This document shows, one piece after another, positions 1 through 7,682 of a DNA stretch of 25,770 bases; the stretch's first letter is position 1, and each line of letters starts with the position of its first letter. Origin of the DNA: Actinomycetes bacterium (GTDB lineage Bacteria > Actinomycetota > Acidimicrobiia > Acidimicrobiales > JAMCPL01). A program made the translations under genes and the position numbers. The notes under the pieces were generated by a model that saw only the letters and a list, made by a program, of their open reading frames with translations, ran no database searches and had not been told where the DNA came from. The stretch lies in assembly GCA_021846725.1 (NCBI GenBank), contig JAJZWK010000008.1, forward strand, positions 1 through 25,770, written 5' to 3'.

Positions 1-382
1 CGGCCAGCACACCCAGCATGGCCACAACAGTAACTCCCATCAGAACGGCGAAAAGTACGCTGAAATGCCCTTTTGTAAGCACATAAAAGGCACTTACAGC
101 AACCACCAGAATGGTAGTGGCGAAACCTATCCTGACGTGCTGAATACGATAGTGTATGAGTGGGTCCATTTGAGAACGATCATTCGAGTAGATGGAAGTC
201 GGTTGCCCATGTCCACCGTTCAGACCCCCATTGTCTGCAACGGGAGAAGCTGAATTACCTGGTGCATCATTATTTGTATCTATTCCATCCAAGAGGCCAG
301 CATTCTCATCTGAATGGTTATCCGTCCGTGACATATCCTTATGCTCGCCAAGACCTACCAGACCACGTCCAGCCTTTAGCAT
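1..382 (-). CDS. Small membrane protein, unknown family (5' part, cut by window edge)
   Basis: This reading frame runs off the left edge and has no stop from 411 down to 1. From ATG 382 the first 70 or so residues are hydrophilic and rich in N, D, S and G. They are followed by MDPLIHYRIQHVRIG and two hydrophobic stretches (FATTILVVAVSAFYVL and FSVLFAVLMGVTVVAMLGVLA), which look like a two-helix hairpin. The start is uncertain. ATG 382 and ATG 334 are in frame; 334 has AAGGA very close by, and ATG 169 just before the helices is a third option. None has a well-spaced ribosome site. The topology resembles short actinobacterial two-helix proteins such as DUF3099, but I cannot assign a family. A possible promoter lies at 520-549 on the same strand. 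Confidence 0.6.
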   Translation of the reverse strand, partial: MLKAGRGLVGLGEHKDMSRTDNHSDENAGLLDGIDTNNDAPGNSASPVADNGGLNGGHGQPTSIYSNDRSQMDPLIHYRIQHVRIGFATTILVVAVSAFYVLTKGHFSVLFAVLMGVTVVAMLGVLA

Positions 383-519
383 GATCTTAACATCCAACTG
401 GTACCATATCTACCCCACTCTCCCGACATCTCATAACGTTATCCAGATAGCCATCTTCTTCAATATGCAGAGACCATATACAGAGGCCTGAGTATTACAA
501 CCTCACAAACTATTATACT

Positions 520-549
520 TTTATACGCAAAGTATTACTATAGTTACAA
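520..549 (-). promoter_or_regulatory. Putative promoter TTGTAA-18-TATAAA
   Basis: The minus strand reads TTGTAA at 549-544 and TATAAA at 525-520 with an 18-bp spacer, upstream of the truncated membrane-protein gene. A second -10-like TATAAT lies at 517-512. This is a sequence match only. The surrounding DNA is AT-rich, so chance matches are likely. Confidence 0.25.
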
Positions 550-818
550 TATCAATTAACCGAACGAATAAGTAATCCTATCGCTACAAAATGTGTTATT
601 ATATGGGTCAAAAGTACTAAGGGTGTCTGGTGTTTTTCGCTAAATTAAATTACGCACATAATCTGCAACAAGCAAGCGCCTGATCTGCGTCATCACCGGG
701 TACAGTCGTTTTTCCGAGATGTGGATCGTCTGACGCCAGTTAACTAGATAAATAATTCGTATCTGCTGTAAAGAGCAACTTCAGCTTATAGCGGAACTAC
801 TACTCCGACATGTTTATC

Positions 819-849
819 CAGTCGTCATTTCGACTGCGGATAACGACTG
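819..849 (-). terminator. Possible hairpin terminator after the YbjQ operon
   Basis: CAGTCG (819-824), a 6-nt loop and CGACTG (831-836) form a compact hairpin 22 bp beyond the end of the last YbjQ-type gene. CAGTCGT (819-825) can instead pair with ACGACTG (843-849). No U-tract follows on the minus strand, so this would have to be a tail-less terminator or an mRNA 3' end. Confidence 0.25.
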
Positions 850-858
850 TATGATCGG

Positions 859-2112
859 TCAGTCTCGTTCTTTATGCATGGCTGTAGGAGAAGTACGGAC
901 TATCTCGTCCTCTAATGGAACTGTCAGCTTGGGAGACAATTTTATGTGCTCTCTGGCCACCTGAACTATGGCTGTCCCCATTGCAAAAAACTCTATTGTA
1001 TGGCTACCTCCCCACCCGCGAGATGACTCTTCGACAGTTACCCCGACTACACCATCGGCACCACATGCAACAGCTTCCTTTTGCATCCTATCCATGGCAC
1101 GTTCACGAGCATCGTACAGGGCACGGGTATATGCTTCTATCTCCATATTTTGCATATTGGTCATAGTGGCAAAGTTTCTGGTTCGTACATAATAGACGCA
1201 CGAGCCCATAACGACTTGGACTGGCATGTAACCAGCCTTTAGCAATAAGTAAAAATCCTGCCCATTTAGGTGACTGGAAAAAAACTTCGTACCCTGACCA
1301 TGCATACCCCCATGGCCAGCTAAATGACTTACTGCACGACCACTACCGACAGCACCCCGGTCGTATTTACCTTTTATGGCTGTTCCAAGTGCAAGGAATC
1401 GGCTGGTCGACAGAGTTTCATCTCCCAGTGAAAATGAGCTTACCAGCAATTCTACCCCTACCACTCCCGATCCGCCTACACGCCTTCCCTCGTCTGCAAG
1501 CCGCTTCAAGGATGTACTTCTAGCATCATGCATAGCGGTAGAGAGCATGCCGATCTCCATACCTATACCGGATGCACTACCCTGACCCTGGCCTCCGTAG
1601 TTCTGGACAGATCCCTGTCCACCTCCTGCCCATAGGGCCTGGCCATAAGTAACACCCATGGGCATACCAGTATGATACACACATGAACCGATCACAAATG
1701 ATATCGGCTCATAGCCGGCCTGCCTTACCACGACTGCCTCGTCTACGCTCAGATCAGAGGAGAAAAACCCTCTACCGGACACAGGAGCACTACTGCTGGA
1801 CTTACTGCTACTTGTCCTACTGGCACTTTTAGAACCTACCCTTCCGCCCATATTACGCTGCGGTGTGCCATGAGTTCTTGACCAACTGCCGAAGTAAAGA
1901 TCAAAATACTCCTGGTTCTGAGCACTCTCGGATCCCTCTTGGGGGGCACGTTTGGATACCGCCAAAAGCCCAAGCTTGCTTTCCAGAGCTTCTATGGCGC
2001 GAGAGCTCAAATGGGACCCTCCACCTGCGCTGGCTGTAGCCCCACCTGTAGCATCCCCGTTACCCGGCGTACTCTGGCCTCTCGGCGTACTCTGGCCAGA
2101 GGGTGTGTTCAT
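859..2112 (-). CDS. Two-domain YbjQ-type (heavy-metal-binding domain) protein, third gene of operon
   Basis: The protein has 417 residues. An N-terminal tract of about 110 residues rich in G, S, T and Q (with GQSTP repeated) precedes two YbjQ/DUF74-type domains, at about 116-246 and 277-384. Each shows the family pattern: FFSSDLS or FFSSHLN, then GSCVY, then a helix ending in a GVVGV strand (GGSGVVGV, GADGVVGV), then FxALGTAI or FxAMGTAI. Domain 1 carries a Gly/Gln-rich loop after GSCVYHTG. The start is secure: its ATG overlaps the upstream gene's stop by 4 nt (ATGA), and GGAGGAGG stands about 5 nt before it. YbjQ proteins form small oligomers and are annotated as heavy-metal-binding, but the biochemical role is not established. 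The C-terminus is charged. No signal peptide is seen, so it is probably cytoplasmic. Confidence 0.85.
   Translation of the reverse strand: MNTPSGQSTPRGQSTPGNGDATGGATASAGGGSHLSSRAIEALESKLGLLAVSKRAPQEGSESAQNQEYFDLYFGSWSRTHGTPQRNMGGRVGSKSASRTSSSKSSSSAPVSGRGFFSSDLSVDEAVVVRQAGYEPISFVIGSCVYHTGMPMGVTYGQALWAGGGQGSVQNYGGQGQGSASGIGMEIGMLSTAMHDARSTSLKRLADEGRRVGGSGVVGVELLVSSFSLGDETLSTSRFLALGTAIKGKYDRGAVGSGRAVSHLAGHGGMHGQGTKFFSSHLNGQDFYLLLKAGYMPVQVVMGSCVYYVRTRNFATMTNMQNMEIEAYTRALYDARERAMDRMQKEAVACGADGVVGVTVEESSRGWGGSHTIEFFAMGTAIVQVAREHIKLSPKLTVPLEDEIVRTSPTAMHKERD
2065..2097. repeat. 15-bp tandem repeat, 18-bp period
   Basis: CGGCGTACTCTGGCC occurs at 2065-2079 and again at 2083-2097. It lies just inside the 5' end of the third YbjQ-type gene. 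On the coding strand it encodes the GQSTP-GQSTP duplication in residues 6-16, and the 18-bp period keeps the frame. Confidence 0.85.
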
Positions 2113-3098
2113 GACAACCTCCTCCGATCAGCCAGCCGCATAACCGGTAAAGGTAGGTTGGCTAGGGGATCATCATCCGTAGAGGGATCAAACTTTACAA
2201 CAGCTGTTCCGGTAACAGTAGCCTCCAGAAAGCTCCCTCCCATCATCCCGGCTGAAGATAGATCAACTTCCACCCCGACGACACCATCACCGACAGACGC
2301 AGCCTGATCCTCCATACGAGATATAGCCATGGACACGCACTCATCCAGCACCCGGCTGAATTGAGACACCTCAGTGTTGCCCCAAGATTGAGCCTGATAA
2401 GATGCCTGCCATCCAGCATAAGCACGTACAGCCGCAATACCAACTACCAAAGCCGATGGGGCATAGCCTGACATCAGCAACTTTGCAAAATCCTGCCCAG
2501 ACAGATGAGAGGTAAAGGGCATACCAAGCAATGGGGAACCGGGAGCCATGACGGCAGTGCCAGTTGCATAAAAATCTATGCCCACTACTGGAGTCGATAT
2601 CTTTTTTAGCTTCAACCGCACTCCGACCACACCATGAGCACCAAATGATCTGGCCTCACCGATCATTCGTTGCATGGCCGTACTTGCAGCCGATATAATA
2701 CCGTGTTCGTAATAATCCTGCTCTACATCTGCTCCGGTCGCCCCTCCGCCACCATAAGCTCCCATGCTCATGATGGACACTCCCCCAAACAATCCAGGCA
2801 TTCCCGACCTGCTATATGCTCCCTGGCCACCCGCTATAACCGTTCCTCCCATCGAGCTGAAGGTACTGATACGATATACGGATGTACCCAGTACCAATCC
2901 CAACGGCTGGAAACCGACACGTCGAATAGCTGCCAACTCAGGTACGGACAGACCAGAACCCCAAGCTCCTCGCGATCTCCCATCAGCAGTTACTGTAACC
3001 TCATCATTCTCCGAAACCTCATTCTCCGAGTCGTTGAAATCAGGGCGGTCTACGGAATCATCAGAGTCACCCGGTGGCACTACTCTTGCATCATTCAT
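2109..3098 (-). CDS. Two-domain YbjQ-type (heavy-metal-binding domain) protein, second gene of operon
   Basis: The protein has 329 residues. An acidic N-terminal tail of about 40 residues (D, E, S, N) is followed by two YbjQ-like domains, at about 48-183 and 195-302. Domain 1 has LSVPELAAIRRVGF, GTSVY, a long Gly-rich insertion (about 84-120) and GAHGVVGVRL. Domain 2 has FTSHLSGQDF, VGDGVVGVEV and TVTGTAV. Domain 2 is the most diverged of the six in the operon: the GSCVYH-type segment reads GIAAVRAY. The gene starts 24 bp after the upstream paralogue ends, with GGAG about 13 nt before ATG 3098, and its stop overlaps the downstream ATG by 4 nt, so co-translation is likely. The function is as unclear as for the rest of the family; no catalytic motif is visible. 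Confidence 0.83.
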   Translation of the reverse strand: MNDARVVPPGDSDDSVDRPDFNDSENEVSENDEVTVTADGRSRGAWGSGLSVPELAAIRRVGFQPLGLVLGTSVYRISTFSSMGGTVIAGGQGAYSRSGMPGLFGGVSIMSMGAYGGGGATGADVEQDYYEHGIISAASTAMQRMIGEARSFGAHGVVGVRLKLKKISTPVVGIDFYATGTAVMAPGSPLLGMPFTSHLSGQDFAKLLMSGYAPSALVVGIAAVRAYAGWQASYQAQSWGNTEVSQFSRVLDECVSMAISRMEDQAASVGDGVVGVEVDLSSAGMMGGSFLEATVTGTAVVKFDPSTDDDPLANLPLPVMRLADRRRLS

Positions 3099-3122
3099 GC
3101 TAGTGGCCTGTCTCCAACTACC

Positions 3123-4016
3123 TTAACGATCCAAAGACAACATCATCTGTGGCTTCGCTATGACATGGTCACTTCTGATCGGCCTGATAGCCGTCCCTAT
3201 GGCAAAGAACTCTATCACATGGCTACCCCAAAAATGCGACTTCTCGACCATCTGCACACCTACGATACCTTCTGCCCCTAGGCGCTCAGCCTCATCCTGC
3301 ATCCTGGTCATCGCCAGCTCTCTGGCCTCGTATAGTGCTTGAGTAAAAGGAACCAACTCACTGTTACTAGCCGATTGAGCAACCACGCCGCCAAGACTCC
3401 TATGCCCTACATGATATACGCAGGTACCCATTACCATTCCCAACGGCATATATCCAGACTGAACCAACGTCCAGAAATCCTGCCCCGACAGATCACTGGT
3501 AAACGGAGCTCCCAGGGTATTTCGCCAGCTCCCCGGATTATCGTTTGACTCAATGGCAGTGCCTATAGCTATGAATTCAGCAGAGTGAGGGCCCCAGTCA
3601 TAGAAATTTACATCCAAGCGTACTCCCACGACTCCATCCGCTCCCAATACCTTTGCCTCAGCCTCCATACGAGACATAGCCAACTCTCTGGCCGTATACA
3701 TTGCCTGCGACAATTTGTTCAGTTCTCTGTTTTTCGACCACGAACGCCCCTGAAGACCGATATGATAAATCGAGCTGCCGAATACCAGACCTTTTGGATT
3801 GAATCCAGCCTCCTTGACGAGTAGGAATTCATTGACCGACAGATCGGATGTAAACAACCCCGCCTTGCCATCATGGGTTCTCAGCTCTGCAAGCCTACTA
3901 AGCGCATCTTTGGGAAGCCCTATGCTATTTGGATCGAGTGAATCTATAGCCTTGCTCTCCTGCGGGGCAAGCTGTTTATCCTCAGGAACCGATTTCGTAG
4001 TTTGATCTTTTGCCAC
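3123..4016 (-). CDS. Two-domain YbjQ-type (heavy-metal-binding domain) protein, first gene of operon
   Basis: The protein has 297 residues and is the most regular of the three paralogues. Domain 1 (about 54-152) runs LFTSDLSVNEF, GSSIYHIG, ARELAMSRMEAEAKVLGADGVVGVRLDV-like sequence and FIAIGTAI. Domain 2 (about 171-278) runs PFTSDLSGQDF, GTCVYHVG, ARELAMTRMQDEA, GAEGIVGVQM and FFAIGTAI. The start is GTG at 4016, with AAAGGAT about 7 nt upstream; no better ATG is near. It is the first gene of the operon, so its promoter should lie in 4017-4298. The protein is probably cytoplasmic. By analogy with E. coli YbjQ it may assemble into pentamers, with a two-domain chain contributing two subunits, but that is inference. 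Confidence 0.87.
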   Translation of the reverse strand: MAKDQTTKSVPEDKQLAPQESKAIDSLDPNSIGLPKDALSRLAELRTHDGKAGLFTSDLSVNEFLLVKEAGFNPKGLVFGSSIYHIGLQGRSWSKNRELNKLSQAMYTARELAMSRMEAEAKVLGADGVVGVRLDVNFYDWGPHSAEFIAIGTAIESNDNPGSWRNTLGAPFTSDLSGQDFWTLVQSGYMPLGMVMGTCVYHVGHRSLGGVVAQSASNSELVPFTQALYEARELAMTRMQDEAERLGAEGIVGVQMVEKSHFWGSHVIEFFAIGTAIRPIRSDHVIAKPQMMLSLDR

Positions 4017-4202
4017 TAACTCTATCCTTTTCTACTATACTTCACTTCTACTGTCCCTGCCTCGGTGCCCCTACACTCACCGACTTTTTCCTCTGTCCTG
4101 CCACTCTCCATACTACTACCAAACAATCATACGACCACTATATAGCATTATCTACATTGACCATATATTAGACACACTTCTACCGTCGGTGTAGGCAGTG
4201 CC

Positions 4203-4308
4203 ATACAATGTATCAGGTGCCGCCCACTCTACCTACCCCTTGTCCGATCGGTCGGTCATATCGTTTGCACCGATACAGCGTATCGAGTGCTGTCCACTCT
4301 ACCTACCC
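4203..4308. repeat. Imperfect 36-bp direct repeat with 34-bp spacer
   Basis: Positions 4203-4238 and 4273-4308 align without gaps at 30 of 36 bases, and all six differences are transitions. The last 14 bases (CCACTCTACCTACC, from 4224 and 4294) are identical. The second copy covers the stop codon and last residues of the crotonase-like gene; the first lies wholly in the intergenic region. Confidence 0.8.
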
Positions 4309-5156
4309 TGAAAGTTACCAGGCCTTCTTTCCATTACTGCAACTATACCCTCAAGGGCATCCTCAGTAGAAAGCAACCTCTCCTGCTCGACCACTTCATG
4401 CTCGGTAGCCTTGCGCACTTCATCGGCCACTCCGGCACGTAACGTCGAGTTCACCGCACGGATAGCCAACGGAGCTCCCTCAGCAATTTCGGTAGCTAAA
4501 TCTACAGCAGCTTGCTTCACTTGATCCTGTGAAACACAGATATCTGCAAGTCCAAGGCTTACTGCTTCCTCCCCATTAAAACGCCGGCCAGTGAGTAGAA
4601 CCATCGCTGCCTTAGAAGGACCCAGCTGTGCCGGTAAAGTCACAGAAAGCCCAAACCCCTGATGAATACCCAAACGTACGAAATTGGCAGAAAAACGTGC
4701 TTCGAGGCAGGTCACTCGCATGCTGGCAGCCATAGCAAGTCCCAACCCACCACCTATAGCAGGACCATGCACCGCAGCTACTATTGGTATAGAAACAGAG
4801 AAGATCCGATAGGCGGCTGCATAAAGCCTCCTGGCAGGTGACAAGCTACCATCATTCTCGACAATCCCTTCAGCGTCCCCAGGCTCTGCACTGAAATTCG
4901 CCCCCGCACAGAATGATCGCCCTTCACTGGCCAGGACTACCGATCTCATATTGACATCTCCATCCAACACTTCAAGCGCGGTTGCTATCTCTTCTACAAG
5001 CGTAGGGGTGAGAAAATTATGTGGAGGCTTACGCATTTCAATTATGCCTATATGATCTCGAAGCTCCACACTTACATCATGCAAACCTGACAGGGCATCT
5101 TCTATACCTAAATGGCCATCTCTACGAACTTGATCACCTTGTGCTGATTCAGACAT
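4299..5156 (-). CDS. Enoyl-CoA hydratase/isomerase (crotonase) family protein without the hydratase glutamates
   Basis: The fold is crotonase: RSVVLASEGRSFCAGANFS for the first oxyanion-hole strand, GPAIGGGLGLAM for the second, and RRFNGEEAVSLGLAD in the C-terminal part. In classical enoyl-CoA hydratase the two catalytic glutamates lie in GGCELAM and QPEI. Here those positions read GGGLGLAM and FVRLG, so both are absent. Hydration of enoyl-CoA is therefore unlikely; another acyl-CoA reaction is possible, and the substrate cannot be read from sequence. From ATG 5156 (MSESAQG) the protein has 285 residues. I chose this start because TAAGAT lies 7 nt upstream, a leaderless layout. An in-frame ATG at 5210 would add 18 residues and has no ribosome site. 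The gene stands alone, divergent from acsA. Confidence 0.8.
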   Translation of the reverse strand: MSESAQGDQVRRDGHLGIEDALSGLHDVSVELRDHIGIIEMRKPPHNFLTPTLVEEIATALEVLDGDVNMRSVVLASEGRSFCAGANFSAEPGDAEGIVENDGSLSPARRLYAAAYRIFSVSIPIVAAVHGPAIGGGLGLAMAASMRVTCLEARFSANFVRLGIHQGFGLSVTLPAQLGPSKAAMVLLTGRRFNGEEAVSLGLADICVSQDQVKQAAVDLATEIAEGAPLAIRAVNSTLRAGVADEVRKATEHEVVEQERLLSTEDALEGIVAVMERRPGNFQGR

Positions 5157-5163
5157 ATATTGC

Positions 5164-5169
5164 ATCTTA
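5164..5169 (-). promoter_or_regulatory. Possible leaderless -10 box TAAGAT
   Basis: On the minus strand TAAGAT fits TANNNT and ends 7 nt before ATG 5156 of the crotonase-like gene. No ribosome site lies in between and no clear -35 is seen, so this is suggestive only. Confidence 0.3.
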
Positions 5170-5235
5170 GACCGAATCAGAACTAAGCGCCATTTCGATA
5201 AAGTGACCATACCATCAATTACGCGAGCACGGTAC

Positions 5236-5265
5236 TTGTATTTGTGGCAAAGTATTACTTATGAT
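5236..5265 (+). promoter_or_regulatory. Putative acsA promoter TTGTAT-18-TATGAT
   Basis: TTGTAT (5236-5241) and TATGAT (5260-5265) are separated by 18 bp, about 93 bp before the acsA start. The leader would be about 85 nt and ends in a strong ribosome site. The spacer contains GCAAAGTATTACT, a 13-mer that also occurs at 527-539. Confidence 0.3.
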
Positions 5266-5357
5266 GTTTGTGTGCTATTGCCAGTGATTGTCGTATGGCT
5301 ACTTGTATAGACATTTGGCGAGACTACGAAGACGAAGCTTGAGGAGAGGAGATCGAG

Positions 5358-7412
5358 ATGACAGCATCAGCAGAACAGGATAACGGAACATCGGCTACTG
5401 GTACTTCTGCAGCTGAGATTGCAGTATATTGGCAGGAAGAGGAGTATTACCATGCTCCTGACAGTTTTGTAGAACAGGCCAATCTGAAAGATCGTGATGT
5501 GTTCAAACGATTTGCCTTGGAAAATTTTCCTGACTACTACAAAGAGTTCTCGGATATGCTCGACTGGTATCAACCATGGGATACCCTACTTGATTCCAGC
5601 AATCCCCCATTCTGGCGCTGGTACATAGGAGGCAAGCTAAACGCCTCATTCAACTGCATCGATAGACACTTAGATGCCCACAAGAACAAGGCCGCTCTGT
5701 ATTTTGTACCGGAACCTGAGAATGAGCCCATAGCAGCAATCACCTATCAGGAGCTGTACGTCCGTGTAAACGAAATGGCAGTGTATTTACAAGAGGCTTT
5801 GAACTTACACAGGGGAGACCGGGTCACCATCCATATGCCCATGGTGGCGGAACTGGCTGTAACCATGCTCGCCTGTGCGCGAATAGGAGTAATCCATTCT
5901 GTGGTCTTCGGTGGATTCAGCGCTCAGGCATGTGCCGACCGTATGGTCGATTCGGATAGTTCCGTGCTGGTGACTATGGATGGATACTGGCGTGACGGTA
6001 AGTGGCTTGACCACAAGGAAAAGGCAGACGAGACCGTAAGGCTGGCAGGAGAGGCCGGGCATGCAGTAGACAAGGTAATAATCTTTGAACGCTACCCGGG
6101 TGAATACAGGAGCAAATGCCAACTCGTAGATGGACGCGACATACTGGTAAATGATACCCTAAAAGCATACGAGGGAAGGCGAGTAGCTCCTGAGCATATG
6201 GACTCCAACGATACCCTCTTTCTCATGTATACCAGTGGATCCACCGGGAAACCAAAGGCAGCACAGCATTCTACAGGAGGGTATCTCTCTTATGTAACTG
6301 CCATGTCCAAATGGATTCTTGACATCAAGCCTGAGGATGTCTACTGGTGCATGGCAGATATAGGATGGATCACTGGACACTCTTTTATCGTTTACGGCCC
6401 GCTATCTCTCGGAGCGTCATCCATCATATATGAGGGTGTCCCCACTTGCCCAGATGCAGGCCGCCCGTGGAGAATAGCCCAGCGACTCGATGTGAACATC
6501 TTCCACACCTCCCCGACTGCCATAAGAAGCATAAGAAAGATAGGACCCGAAGAACCTACCAAGTACAATTACAAGTTCAAGCTCATGGTCACTGTCGGAG
6601 AGCCTATAGAACCTGACGTATGGCGATGGTACTACAAAGTAATCGGCAAGGCCGATGCAGCAGTTGTAGATACTTGGTGGCAGACCGAGAATGGTGGTTT
6701 TCTATGTAGCACAGTGCCTGCGCTGGATCCGATGAAGCCCGGCAGTACAGGCCCAGCAGTTCCCGGAATACATCCAGTCATCTACGACGAGGACGGCAAC
6801 GAGATACCTGAGAAAAGTGGCAAGGGCGGCAATATCTGTATAAGAAACCCCTGGCCAGGGCTCATGCTCGGTATCTGGGGAGATCCAGATCGTTATGTGG
6901 CTACCTATTACCAACGGTACTGCAAGGATACAACAAGCAAGGATTGGCATGATTGGCCATACTTTGCCGGAGACGGTGCCATGCAAGCACCGGATGGCTA
7001 CTATCGTATACTGGGCAGAATAGACGACGTAATCAATGTTGCAGGTCACCGTTTGGGCACCAAAGAGATCGAATCAGCGGTACTGGAGGTAGATGGGGTG
7101 GCCGAAGCTGCAGTGATAGCAGCTTCAGACGAAATCAAGGGGGTAATACCCGAGATATACGTAACTCTGCAACCGGGGGTGGAAGGTACAGATAGTATGC
7201 GGCAAAAAATAGTGGATGTCATCGTGCGTGATATAGGGCCTATCGCCCGACCACGCAATATATGGCTGGTACCCGATCTGCCAAAGACACGCTCAGGCAA
7301 GATCATGAGAAGGGTGCTTGCGTCCATCAGCAACTCCAAAGACACCGGAGATGTAACCAGCCTGGCCAACCCGGAGATAGTGGAAGCCATACGTAAAACG
7401 GTATCCAGATAG
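5358..7412 (+). CDS. acsA: Acetyl-CoA synthetase (AMP-forming)
   Basis: The enzyme activates acetate to acetyl-CoA through acetyl-AMP. It has 684 residues, slightly longer than the usual 650 or so. In order: N-terminal ACS domain (about 40-100), ATP-binding loop YTSGSTGKPKA (291-301), WITGHSFIVYGPL (337-349), acetate-pocket motif DTWWQTENGG (438-447; usually QTETGG), hinge and C-terminal domain (GRIDDVINVAGHRLG, 553-567) and PKTRSGKIMRR (642-652). Lys648 is the lysine known to be controlled by reversible acetylation in this family. Trp440 and Trp441 in the pocket motif favour acetate over longer acids. The start is secure, with GAGGAGAGGAG ending 6 nt before ATG. It is transcribed divergently from the crotonase-like gene, and an acyl-CoA link between the two is possible. 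No acetyltransferase or deacetylase gene is adjacent. Confidence 0.95.
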   Translation: MTASAEQDNGTSATGTSAAEIAVYWQEEEYYHAPDSFVEQANLKDRDVFKRFALENFPDYYKEFSDMLDWYQPWDTLLDSSNPPFWRWYIGGKLNASFNCIDRHLDAHKNKAALYFVPEPENEPIAAITYQELYVRVNEMAVYLQEALNLHRGDRVTIHMPMVAELAVTMLACARIGVIHSVVFGGFSAQACADRMVDSDSSVLVTMDGYWRDGKWLDHKEKADETVRLAGEAGHAVDKVIIFERYPGEYRSKCQLVDGRDILVNDTLKAYEGRRVAPEHMDSNDTLFLMYTSGSTGKPKAAQHSTGGYLSYVTAMSKWILDIKPEDVYWCMADIGWITGHSFIVYGPLSLGASSIIYEGVPTCPDAGRPWRIAQRLDVNIFHTSPTAIRSIRKIGPEEPTKYNYKFKLMVTVGEPIEPDVWRWYYKVIGKADAAVVDTWWQTENGGFLCSTVPALDPMKPGSTGPAVPGIHPVIYDEDGNEIPEKSGKGGNICIRNPWPGLMLGIWGDPDRYVATYYQRYCKDTTSKDWHDWPYFAGDGAMQAPDGYYRILGRIDDVINVAGHRLGTKEIESAVLEVDGVAEAAVIAASDEIKGVIPEIYVTLQPGVEGTDSMRQKIVDVIVRDIGPIARPRNIWLVPDLPKTRSGKIMRRVLASISNSKDTGDVTSLANPEIVEAIRKTVSR

Positions 7413-7415
7413 ACC

Positions 7416-7519
7416 TGCTTGTCAGCGTATTGCCTATCATTGGTATACCTACCCGCTACCACACTAGGCTCCGCTACATAACCATGCTTGTCAGCGTATT
7501 GCCTATCATTGGTATACCT
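7416..7519. repeat. Exact 35-bp direct repeat with 34-bp spacer
   Basis: The 35 bases at 7416-7450 recur without a mismatch at 7485-7519, a period of 69 bp. The unit starts TGCTTGTCAGCGTATTGCC and ends GGTATACCT. It begins 3 bp after the acsA stop and lies entirely in the 263-bp gap before the transporter gene. Identity stops abruptly at both ends, and the spacer is unrelated to the unit. Confidence 0.93.
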
Positions 7520-7613
7520 GCTGCAATGTTTTGTATGTAGTAATCGTCTATCGCCTATCGTCGATTGCCGATGCAAACGACAGCTGCTATGCTGTAGAAT
7601 ATGAAAAAACGAC

Positions 7614-7642
7614 TCGACTGTACTCAACTTCTCCAATATAAT
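7614..7642 (+). promoter_or_regulatory. Putative promoter TCGACT-17-TATAAT (upstream copy)
   Basis: TCGACT (7614-7619) and a perfect TATAAT (7637-7642) are separated by 17 bp. Seven bases further on is ATG 7650, which opens a five-codon frame (M-L-N-P-I-stop). This is the first copy of a duplicated promoter/start module; the second copy drives or starts arsB. Confidence 0.45.
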
Positions 7643-7682
7643 CTGACCCATGCTGAATCCGATATAATCTGACCCATGCTGA
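7636..7682 (+). repeat. 21-bp exact duplication of a -10/start-codon module
   Basis: The 21 bases at 7636-7656 recur exactly at 7662-7682 with a 26-bp period. Each copy contains TATAAT, the spacer CTGACCC and ATG. The downstream ATG (7676) starts the ArsB-type transporter; the upstream one starts a five-codon frame that ends at the TAA inside the second TATAAT. Confidence 0.93.

Larger units (their letters stand above)
413..858. other. Intergenic region, AT-rich, possible promoter and inverted repeats
   Basis: I see no coding frame here on either strand. The left half is AT-rich. On the minus strand TTGTAA (549-544), an 18-bp spacer and TATAAA (525-520) could serve the gene starting at 382. 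The right end holds a group of related 6-7 bp arms: CAGTCG at 819-824, CGACTG at 831-836 and ACGACTG at 843-849. These allow two alternative hairpins just beyond the stop of the last ybjQ-type gene, without a T-run. Confidence 0.4.

Noticed and set aside
2670..3281. Plus-strand 203-codon frame opposite the YbjQ genes
   Set aside because: It spans the junction of two well-supported minus-strand genes, has no recognisable domain and lacks a ribosome site.
527..5261. Shared 13-mer GCAAAGTATTACT at 527-539 and 5249-5261 as a common regulatory site
   Set aside because: Both are in AT-rich intergenic DNA, the flanks do not match, and the distances to the nearest starts differ greatly. Chance cannot be excluded.
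7046..7651. Long minus-strand frame opposite the 3' end of acsA
   Set aside because: It is the complement of a conserved acsA domain plus the 35-bp repeat, with no family signature of its own.
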